A stretch of DNA of 12,901 nucleotides from assembly GCF_934372025.1 (NCBI RefSeq), contig NZ_CAKROJ010000059.1:1-12901 (forward strand). Reading direction: 5' to 3'. The stretch is from an uncultured Blautia sp. (GTDB taxonomy: Bacteria; Bacillota; Clostridia; Lachnospirales; Lachnospiraceae). Below, piece by piece: positions 1-5,685 of this stretch (within the stretch, counting starts at the first letter, position 1; the number at the start of each line of letters is the position of its first letter). The notes below the pieces were generated by a model, which worked only from the letters and a program-made list of their open reading frames with translations, did not search any database and was not told the DNA's origin. A program made the position numbers and the translations under genes.

Positions 1-7
1 CCTTCAT
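1..7 (-). CDS. Start of a gene running off the left edge
   Basis: Only the start codon and four further bases are visible (ATGAAGG on the minus strand). The start is well supported: a perfect AAGGAGG ribosome binding site lies 8 bases upstream (about positions 16-22). The product begins Met-Lys and cannot be identified from the window. The same TGAAGG string opens the spoIIID-like fragment just upstream, so an intact SpoIIID gene is possible, but this is a guess. Confidence 0.5.
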
Positions 8-56
8 GGTTCGTTCCTCCTTGGTTTTTCTTATTCTATTACCCAAACGAACCGTT

Positions 57-188
57 CTATATTGTTACTTCCATATGCACCGTACTCTTACTGATTCCAA
101 ATTTTTTTGCTGTCTGTCGTACTGTCGCTTTTGTTTCTATTATGTAATGTGCAATTTCCACTGCACGTTCTTCGATATAATCCTTCAA
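57..188 (-). pseudogene. Truncated SpoIIID-like sporulation regulator fragment
   Basis: A 43-codon minus-strand frame reads KDYIEERAVEIAHYI, then TVRQTAKKFGISKSTVH, and stops at TAG (57-59). This matches the N-terminal half of SpoIIID, the small mother-cell DNA-binding regulator of sporulation, including its helix-turn-helix. The full protein is about 80-95 residues. Here the match breaks just after the recognition helix: where the family has His-Lys-Asp-Val-Thr-Glu-Arg-Leu, this reads His-Met-Glu-Val-Thr-Ile-stop. GAACGGTTC (Glu-Arg-Phe) resumes a few bases later in another frame, as expected from a small insertion. The only start available is TTG (186-188), which lies inside the T-tract of the permease terminator and has no independent ribosome binding site. 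It is read as a decayed or partially duplicated copy. A functional 43-residue peptide is possible but less likely. Confidence 0.72.
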
Positions 189-233
189 AAAAAGATCCCC
201 CGAAGACACCGTTTTTACAGTGTATGCGGGGGA
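187..233 (-). terminator. Intrinsic terminator after the permease gene
   Basis: On the minus strand TCCCCCG (227-233) pairs with CGGGGGA (196-202). An inner stem ACACTG/CGGTGT extends the hairpin, and a run of seven T (187-193) follows after TC. It lies about 28 bases past the permease stop codon and closes the ethanolamine block. The T-run merges with the beginning of the spoIIID-like fragment. Confidence 0.9.
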
Positions 234-261
234 CTTTTATGGTATGTCTCACTTTTATCTC

Positions 262-1740
262 TCAGAAGATAACCGGAATAACATAGATTCCAAGTGCAAT
301 GATCGTTGCAACGATTGTAGCAATCTTCCAGATATTGTACTCTTTATCCATCTTTGCTTTTTCTTCCGGAGTTGGCTCTTCAAGAACACCAATCTCCTCT
401 TCGATCGATGGAATCTTGTTCTCATGTTTTCTGGTAAAGAGTGCCCAGTAAATGATTGCCGCAACTGTGACAACACCAGAAGTAATCAGCGCTGCTTTAT
501 CAGCGAAGATCAGCATGAAGATATACACAACGATTGTAAACCAGCAGCCGAATTTTCCACCAGGAGCCACATAAGGTCTTTTCATATCCGGACAGTGTTT
601 TTTCAGTCCAAGATAAGCAAGACAGCCAATGATGTAGCAGAGTGCAAGAGAAATCAGCGATACAGATGCAATGTAGTTGATAGAACCTGTTGCGATCAGA
701 ATAATGTTGATGATTCCTACTGCTGCAACTGCTGTATAAGGTGTTTTATACTTCGGATGAATCTTGCAGAAGAAAGAAGGAAGGGATTTATCTTCTGCCA
801 TTGTAAAAATATATCTTGCCGGTGCTGCAATACCAGGGTTGATCGTGGAGAGGTCACCTCCGAATGCAATACCAATGCAAAGAAGAATGATCGGGAATCC
901 TATCAGTCCTGCTGCTTCCAGACCCTCTGCATAAGGAGCATCTGCTGCTGCAAGCAGTGGATAAAATTTATGCGGTACAAGACCAACCAGGAACCACTGG
1001 AATAATGCGTTACATACAAATACAAGGAATACTGATACTTTTAAAGCTCTCGGCAGTGTATACTGTGGATATTTTGTTTCAGCACCCATAGAAACACATG
1101 TTTCAAAACCAGTGTAGCACCACCATACAAGTCCAAAAATGTACATAATTTCATTGAAAGGCGGCAGGGAATCCATTGCGATTCCTCCAAAATATTCCAG
1201 ATGGATCTTTGGAATCATGTACAGGAACCATGCAATTGCACATCCCCAGAAGAAAAAGATAAATCCTGTCTGCGCTTTACCGGACATTTCAATTCCTTTT
1301 AAATTCAGTACCAGGAAAAACAGTACCAGAATAATTGCAATGATACGTGAATCGACTCCGCTCAGATCAATTCCAAACTGACTGAAAAGAATCTTGAAAT
1401 AGTTGGCAAAAGCAAGCGTCTCACCTGCACCGATTCCAACTACTGAGATAATGTAATGCCATCCTGCAAGGTTAGCCCAGACTCTGTTCAGTCCACGTTT
1501 TGCATAGTTATAGGTACCACCTGCACAAGGCAGCGCTGCTGACATCTCTCCATAGATCAGGCATGGCCAGATTGAGATCAGCAATGACAGGAAGGTAATA
1601 ACAATAATCCATGATCCTACATGTCCAATCTGTGAAGAACCACAGGTAAAAAGGCCTACACCTACAACTGTTCCGATCGTCATACTGATGGACTCTTTCA
1701 GTCCCAGTGCTCTGACAAGTTTTGTTTCTCCGTTTTCCAT
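262..1740 (-). CDS. APC-family permease, probable ethanolamine importer
   Basis: Integral membrane transporter of the amino acid-polyamine-organocation superfamily, 492 residues from the chosen start. Near the N-terminus the protein has the family's glycine-rich unwound first helix, TIGTVVGVGLF, followed by about 12 hydrophobic helices and a short charged C-terminal region before a final helix. The sequence fixes the family but not the substrate. Ethanolamine is inferred because the gene directly follows eutA-eutB-eutC, and APC-type Eat permeases supply ethanolamine in other bacteria. ATG at 1738-1740 is preferred over the in-frame GTG at 1747-1749, because GAGGAG sits 8 bases before the ATG but overlaps the GTG. 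The 114-base gap after eutC holds a terminator and a candidate antitermination site, so transporter expression may be set separately from the lyase. An amino acid permease remains the alternative. Confidence 0.85.
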   Translation of the reverse strand: MENGETKLVRALGLKESISMTIGTVVGVGLFTCGSSQIGHVGSWIIVITFLSLLISIWPCLIYGEMSAALPCAGGTYNYAKRGLNRVWANLAGWHYIISVVGIGAGETLAFANYFKILFSQFGIDLSGVDSRIIAIILVLFFLVLNLKGIEMSGKAQTGFIFFFWGCAIAWFLYMIPKIHLEYFGGIAMDSLPPFNEIMYIFGLVWWCYTGFETCVSMGAETKYPQYTLPRALKVSVFLVFVCNALFQWFLVGLVPHKFYPLLAAADAPYAEGLEAAGLIGFPIILLCIGIAFGGDLSTINPGIAAPARYIFTMAEDKSLPSFFCKIHPKYKTPYTAVAAVGIINIILIATGSINYIASVSLISLALCYIIGCLAYLGLKKHCPDMKRPYVAPGGKFGCWFTIVVYIFMLIFADKAALITSGVVTVAAIIYWALFTRKHENKIPSIEEEIGVLEEPTPEEKAKMDKEYNIWKIATIVATIIALGIYVIPVIF

Positions 1741-1772
1741 AATAATCACTCCTCATTCCGCGTTTTATATAT

Positions 1773-1812
1773 AAAAAAACAGAGCATGGAATTTTATTCC
1801 CATGCCCCATTG
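1773..1812 (-). terminator. Intrinsic terminator in the permease leader (eutC-permease gap)
   Basis: On the minus strand GCATGGGA (1798-1805) pairs with TTCCATGC (1784-1791) around a six-base loop. G-U and A-T pairs extend the stem at its base, and a run of seven T (1773-1779) follows. It sits between the eutC stop and the permease start. It would cut off transcription reaching the permease unless it is relieved. A perfect palindrome, TTTTATATATAAAA (1763-1776), immediately follows. Confidence 0.83.
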
Positions 1813-1815
1813 CAT
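1802..1815 (-). promoter_or_regulatory. Candidate ANTAR/EutV-type antiterminator hairpin in the permease leader
   Basis: The minus strand reads ATGC-AATGGG-GCAT: four base pairs closing a hexaloop with A at position 1 and G at position 4. Those are the two bases conserved in EutV-type RNA targets. Its 3' half is the 5' arm of the terminator at 1773-1812, so the two hairpins cannot coexist. The 13-mer TGCAATGGGGCAT recurs with one change in the eutA leader. I could not find a convincing partner (P1) hairpin upstream, which the classical dual-hairpin site requires. Confidence 0.5.
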
Positions 1816-1854
1816 TTTTATATTGATGACTATCACTTTCACCCTTTTATTTAA

Positions 1855-2637
1855 TTAACTTGCACTTGCAAATTCTACTCCGCTCTTCTTCTTTTCAAGA
1901 ATCTGGGCTATCAGATCAACAATATGTGCTGCTGCCTCTACCGGCGGTATTCCATGTCTGCTGATATTGGAAACTACTGTGTATTCTGACTCCAGCATAT
2001 CTGGTCTTGCATTGTAAGCAATATATGCCGACATACTTTCCGAAGTAAGAAGTCCCGGTCGTTCTCCTATCAGAACACATGTTACCTGCGCATCCAGAAG
2101 CGGCCCTATCGTTCTTGCAGTATTTACTCTGCAGTATCTTACAAAGAATGGAGTTCCGACTGTGATTCCCTTATCTTCCAGTCCCATTTTGATCGTTGGA
2201 AAAAGATCCGGGATGTTTGCTTCTATAGAAGGTGAACAAAGACCATCGCCAAAATAAATCTGTACCTGTGGATGATGAACACAATTCTGTGAGATTGTTT
2301 CCTGCGCATCCGGCAGAAAAACTCTTCCCCAATCCGGTCTCAAAAGCATTTCATTTTTGTTTGCGCATTTTGTCTGAACCTCAAATACTCCCAGCTTTTT
2401 GACAGTTTCTTTTGGAACCTCATTGTAAACAGCGTCATTAGCCGCTGCATGTGAAGCCAGAAAGCGAAGCTCTGCTTCCGTTGTATATCGTGGTCCACAA
2501 TGCCCGATTCCAATTCTTGCAGGAGTTGCATGTTTCATTTTCCATATTTCTTTCTCGTTATACGGATGATCCACATGCATGTAATCCATAATATCTGTTT
2601 CCATGATATCTTTAAGACATTCTGCTGAAGCACTCAT
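1855..2637 (-). CDS. eutC: Ethanolamine ammonia-lyase small subunit
   Basis: Small subunit of adenosylcobalamin-dependent ethanolamine ammonia-lyase, which converts ethanolamine to acetaldehyde and ammonia together with EutB. Family landmarks in order are RIGIGHCGPR (41-50), DGLCSPSIEAN (131-141), VGTPFFVRYCRV (160-171), the GERPGL signature (191-196) with downstream SESMSAY, and GIPPVEAAAHIVDL near the C-terminus. The protein has 260 residues against about 298 in Salmonella. The missing part is the N-terminal extension that directs the enterobacterial enzyme into a microcompartment. Two conserved turns differ: GRAGPR in enterobacteria is GHCGPR here, and RYGRV is RYCRV. The start is supported by AGGAGG seven bases upstream. 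The gene follows eutB by 24 bases. Confidence 0.96.
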   Translation of the reverse strand: MSASAECLKDIMETDIMDYMHVDHPYNEKEIWKMKHATPARIGIGHCGPRYTTEAELRFLASHAAANDAVYNEVPKETVKKLGVFEVQTKCANKNEMLLRPDWGRVFLPDAQETISQNCVHHPQVQIYFGDGLCSPSIEANIPDLFPTIKMGLEDKGITVGTPFFVRYCRVNTARTIGPLLDAQVTCVLIGERPGLLTSESMSAYIAYNARPDMLESEYTVVSNISRHGIPPVEAAAHIVDLIAQILEKKKSGVEFASAS

Positions 2638-2661
2638 TTTCTTCCCTCCTGTACCTGAAAA

Positions 2662-4032
2662 TTATTTTGTAAAGAATACGGATGGGTCTCCGGCATTTCT
2701 GCCGAGATGTCCATTTTCCCAGAATCCCCATTTTTCCAGCCATTCCTTAAACTCCGGAATTGGCTGTTTTTTCAGTAACTGTCTGACACTGGCCACATCA
2801 TGGTAGCTGGTTGACTGATACATCAACATGATATCATCAGCCTGCGGAAGTCCCATAACATAGTGAACACCAGCTGTTCCAAGCAATGTAAGAATCGCTT
2901 CCGAATCATTCTGATCGGTCGGCATATGATTGGTATAGCAGACGTCGCATCCCATCGGAAGCCCGTGCAGATGTCCACAGAAAACATCTTCCAGTGCCGC
3001 TCTTGTCAGCTGCTTGGTATCATAAATGTACTCCGGACCCATAAATCCAACTACTGTATTTACCAGAAATGGATGGTAATGTCTTGCCAGTCCATAACAT
3101 CTGGATTCCATCGTCTGCTGATCCGCTCCAAACGCTGCTGAAGATGAAAGCTCCGATCCCTGTCCTGTCTCAAAATACATGACATTCGGACCTTTTGCAT
3201 GTCCTTTTTCTTTAAATAATGCCTCCGCCTCTTCAAGCATTTCTGTCGTCACACCAAATGCGGATAATGCCGCTTCAGATCCAGCGATAGACTGAAAACA
3301 CAAGTCTGCACTTCCCTGTCCGCTCCGAAGAGCTTCCATCTGAGTGGTCACATGTGATAAAACACAGGTCTGTGTCGGAATCTGATATTTATCTCTGATG
3401 TCTCCAAGTGTTTTCCATATAGCAAGTGTACTGTCCACGGTATCGATTGCAGGATTCAGACCGATAACTGCATCCCCTGATCCATAACTCAGACCTTCCA
3501 GCGTACTTGCAGTCACACCTTCCACATCGTCTACCGGATGATTCGGCTGAAGCCTTGCTGCAAGAACATTTTCGGTTCCAATCGTGGTATTGCAGGTTGC
3601 CGTAATATGCATCTTGCTTCCCGCAAGGATCAGATCCATATTCCCCATGATCTTTGATATTGCAGCTATTGCCTCACTGGTCAGCCCTTTGCTGGCTCTC
3701 ATGATCTTATCACTGTCTGTCGTATCATCCAGGATCCACTCTCGCATCTCCTGAATGGTTTTTCCTTTAATTTCAGAATAAACTTCTTCATCTATGTCAT
3801 CCTGGATGATTCTCGTGACCGAATCCTCTTCGTAGGGAACCACCGGATTTTCTCTTAAATCTTCTACGGTAAGCTGTCCCAGCACTTCTTTTGCAGCGAT
3901 TCTCTGAAGCTTACTTTCTGCTGCCACACCGGCCAGTTCATCACCGGATTTTTTTTCACTTGCTTTCGCCAGAACGTCTTTTACATCTTTGAATTCATAT
4001 ATCTGCCCTAACATTGAAGTCTTCAAAATCAT
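2662..4032 (-). CDS. eutB: Ethanolamine ammonia-lyase large subunit
   Basis: Catalytic TIM-barrel subunit of ethanolamine ammonia-lyase; with EutC it binds adenosylcobalamin and eliminates ammonia from ethanolamine. The protein is 456 residues from ATG at 4030-4032 and aligns with E. coli EutB (453) from the first residue (MILKTSMLGQIYEFKDVKDV here, MKLKTTLFGNVYQFKDVKEV there). This start also has AGGTG six bases upstream, so the in-frame GTG at 4039-4041 is not used. The substrate-binding set known from the E. coli structure is intact: Arg160 and Gln162 (ARLQPN), Asn193 (GLNP), Glu288 (YFETGQGS), Phe330 (VVGF) and Asp363 (GCDVCYTNH). The last three are shifted by one through a single-residue insertion. 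This indicates an active enzyme. It begins nine bases after the eutA stop, so the two are probably translationally coupled. Confidence 0.97.
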   Translation of the reverse strand: MILKTSMLGQIYEFKDVKDVLAKASEKKSGDELAGVAAESKLQRIAAKEVLGQLTVEDLRENPVVPYEEDSVTRIIQDDIDEEVYSEIKGKTIQEMREWILDDTTDSDKIMRASKGLTSEAIAAISKIMGNMDLILAGSKMHITATCNTTIGTENVLAARLQPNHPVDDVEGVTASTLEGLSYGSGDAVIGLNPAIDTVDSTLAIWKTLGDIRDKYQIPTQTCVLSHVTTQMEALRSGQGSADLCFQSIAGSEAALSAFGVTTEMLEEAEALFKEKGHAKGPNVMYFETGQGSELSSSAAFGADQQTMESRCYGLARHYHPFLVNTVVGFMGPEYIYDTKQLTRAALEDVFCGHLHGLPMGCDVCYTNHMPTDQNDSEAILTLLGTAGVHYVMGLPQADDIMLMYQSTSYHDVASVRQLLKKQPIPEFKEWLEKWGFWENGHLGRNAGDPSVFFTK

Positions 4033-4041
4033 ATCCTGCAC

Positions 4042-5466
4042 CTACCCGTTAAATATTAATGTCTTTACAATCACCGGGATAACTTTTCCCGATACGATCG
4101 GTTCTCCCAGATCTACGAAATCTCCGCTTTCGCAATAGATTCCATCAATACAGATAATCTTTCTTCTGTTCTTTATTCTGTGATGAAGTGCCTGACCAAG
4201 AGCCTTTCCAATATCTTCCTCAAGGACGATGATCACTGCATCTTTCTCCCCACATTCCTGGTCAAATTGCTCTGTCAGTTTATCGGCAATCTCCTGTATC
4301 TGTGCAAAGGACGGACATTTCAGCCCTTTCATCGCAACAGCAACCTGTCTGCCTTCACCTCGGCTTTCACGGTAGATCTGCATTGCACGATGAACATTTT
4401 CTCCGAGATTTTTGATATCTTCCGCATTTTCCAATGTCACCTTAACAACTGGAATATTCTTAAGAGGAAAAGTTTCTTCGGTATACTCTATCGTGCTTCC
4501 GGAAATATTCATGCTGTAATTTCCTGCACCGATCACAGTAGCTCTCATTGTTTCCTTGGCTTTACAGATGTTTCCTTTCTGAAAATATGGATTTTCCATA
4601 ATAGACTGTGCAAGCAGCACGCCTATATCACCATATCGAAACGGTTCTCCGGTCTCTTCAAAACAAGAGGCAACTCCACCTGAAAATGTGATCAGTTCCG
4701 GTTTCTTCTGACAGGTTATCACATGATTAGTTTTCATTCTGTCAATGTAAGCACCTGTCTTCTTTAATCCTACAGCCTCTGCAAGAATATCTGCCATCGC
4801 ATCAGTAAGGAGCATCAGTTTTTCAGATTCTGTATCCTGGCCTTCTTGGATATCCAATCCCATCTGTTCACAAAGCCATTGAAGTTTTGGTGCAATGTAA
4901 ATTATTTGTCCATCTTCTGTCTTTACAAGTCTTCCGCCAATATCAAAGCATGCCGTATCAAGTACATTTCCATTTTCAAACAGACAGATGTTTGTGGTAC
5001 CGCCTCCAATATCCAGATTGGCAACAATCTTTCCAGTCTTGCGCGACAGCTCTGCTGCACCGGCTCCCTTACCTGCCAGCACGGATTCCAGATCTGCTCC
5101 CGCAGTAGCCATAACAAAATCTCCGGCCACATCCGCGATCGCCTCAACTACATCTTCCGCATTTTTCTTACGGGAAGTTTCACCAGTTATGATCACTGCA
5201 CCAGTAGAAAGATCTGCTGGCTTTATGCCTGCTTTTCTGTATTCTTTTTTGATGATCCGATCTACCCATTTTCCATCAATCTCATCCCTGGAAAGTAATG
5301 GTGTGAAATATACCTGACTTCTGTATATCACTTCTTTGGAAATCACTTTGATCTGTGGTATCTTGCCAAATCCTCCTGTATTCTGCAGAAGCATTTTGCT
5401 GAATACCAGCTGAGTAGTTGATGTTCCGATATCAATTCCTGCGCTTAAGATTTCTTCTGTCTGCAT
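4042..5466 (-). CDS. eutA: Ethanolamine ammonia-lyase reactivating factor
   Basis: ASKHA-fold (actin/Hsp70-like) ATPase that restores ethanolamine ammonia-lyase by exchanging damaged cobalamin for fresh adenosylcobalamin. The ATP-binding phosphate loops are visible at residues 12-19 (DIGTSTTQ) and 152-159 (DIGGGTTN). Other family blocks are VIITGETSRKKNA and the ADLESVLAGKGAGA segment. The length of 474 residues is close to E. coli EutA (467). The start at 5464-5466 is chosen because GGAG lies nine bases upstream and MQTEEILSAGIDIG aligns base-to-tip with E. coli MNTRQLLSVGIDIG. The upstream in-frame ATG at 5479-5481 has no ribosome binding site and would begin only seven bases after a terminator T-run. 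It is the first gene of the eut block, directly behind an attenuated leader. Confidence 0.95.
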   Translation of the reverse strand: MQTEEILSAGIDIGTSTTQLVFSKMLLQNTGGFGKIPQIKVISKEVIYRSQVYFTPLLSRDEIDGKWVDRIIKKEYRKAGIKPADLSTGAVIITGETSRKKNAEDVVEAIADVAGDFVMATAGADLESVLAGKGAGAAELSRKTGKIVANLDIGGGTTNICLFENGNVLDTACFDIGGRLVKTEDGQIIYIAPKLQWLCEQMGLDIQEGQDTESEKLMLLTDAMADILAEAVGLKKTGAYIDRMKTNHVITCQKKPELITFSGGVASCFEETGEPFRYGDIGVLLAQSIMENPYFQKGNICKAKETMRATVIGAGNYSMNISGSTIEYTEETFPLKNIPVVKVTLENAEDIKNLGENVHRAMQIYRESRGEGRQVAVAMKGLKCPSFAQIQEIADKLTEQFDQECGEKDAVIIVLEEDIGKALGQALHHRIKNRRKIICIDGIYCESGDFVDLGEPIVSGKVIPVIVKTLIFNG

Positions 5467-5488
5467 ATCTTTCATCTCCATGAATCAC

Positions 5489-5522
5489 AAAAAGGGACAT
5501 CAACTATTGTTGATGCCCCTTT
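5489..5522 (-). terminator. Intrinsic terminator (attenuator) in the eutA leader
   Basis: On the minus strand GGGGCATCAAC (5509-5519) pairs with GTTGATGTCCC (5494-5504) around an AATA loop, one pair being G-U. Five T (5489-5493) follow, and further A-T pairs are possible at the base. It lies about 20 bases downstream of the predicted transcription start and about 22 bases before the eutA ATG. It therefore terminates the eut transcript itself rather than an upstream gene, which points to attenuation control. It could also stop read-through from the aldo-keto reductase operon. Confidence 0.85.
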
Positions 5523-5526
5523 GCAC
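5513..5526 (-). promoter_or_regulatory. Candidate ANTAR/EutV-type antiterminator hairpin in the eutA leader
   Basis: The minus strand reads GTGC-AAAGGG-GCAT: four closing pairs (one G-U) and a hexaloop with A at position 1 and G at position 4. Its 3' half is the 5' arm of the terminator at 5489-5522, so folding one excludes the other. TGCAAAGGGGCAT matches the permease-leader site in 12 of 13 bases. A possible first hairpin just upstream has hexaloop AAAGAA (5532-5537, also A1/G4) closed by TTTC and GCGAA with a bulge, which is weak. Confidence 0.55.
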
Positions 5527-5549
5527 TTCGCTTCTTTGAAATTGATTGC

Positions 5550-5578
5550 ATTATAGCACGGAGTTTTTTATTCTACAA
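5550..5578 (-). promoter_or_regulatory. eut operon promoter
   Basis: On the minus strand a perfect -10 TATAAT (5550-5555) with an extended TGC in front lies 17 bases from -35 TTGTAG (5573-5578, three of six consensus bases). The predicted start is near 5543-5546. This gives a leader of roughly 80 bases before eutA that contains the attenuator. Confidence 0.78.
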
Positions 5579-5627
5579 CTCAATTTTTTCACAAATTTTG
5601 TTTGTATTTTCAGAAATTTTCATTATA

Positions 5628-5645
5628 TTTGTATAATTGTACAAA
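5628..5645 (-). promoter_or_regulatory. 18-bp palindrome upstream of the eut promoter
   Basis: TTTGTACAATTATACAAA on the minus strand is an inverted repeat with a single mismatched pair, about 50 bases upstream of the eut -35 box in an AT-rich stretch. Its position suits a transcription-factor operator. The regulator is not identifiable from the sequence. Confidence 0.35.
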
Positions 5646-5664
5646 ATCCAGTTCACCATTATTT

Positions 5665-5685
5665 CTTTGAATCTTTAATTCAAAG
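5665..5685 (-). other. Hairpin overlapping the aldo-keto reductase stop codon
   Basis: CTTTGAAT (5678-5685) pairs perfectly with ATTCAAAG (5665-5672) around a five-base loop, and the stop codon of the reductase gene sits within it. No T-run follows, so it is not a standard terminator. It may stabilise the 3' end of the mscL operon transcript. Confidence 0.4.

Noticed and set aside
220..1005. Long plus-strand open frame opposite the permease gene
   Set aside because: Its translation is rich in Cys, Asn and Arg, with no family resemblance. The minus strand carries a clear membrane transporter with a ribosome binding site.
1763..1776. TTTTATATATAAAA palindrome as a permease operator or promoter
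   Set aside because: It is perfect, but it overlaps the terminator T-run, has no matching -35 box and could be AT-rich chance.
4033..4041. GTG start for eutB immediately after the eutA stop
   Set aside because: The ATG three codons later aligns exactly with the first residue of E. coli EutB and has a better-spaced ribosome binding site.
5467..5481. Earlier ATG for eutA at 5479-5481
   Set aside because: It has no ribosome binding site and lies seven bases past the terminator T-run. The downstream ATG has GGAG at good spacing and aligns with the E. coli start.
5482..5674. Cobalamin riboswitch upstream of eutA
   Set aside because: The leader after the predicted start is only about 80 bases, and I see no B12-box-like core. 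The visible structure is a single terminator with an alternative small hairpin.
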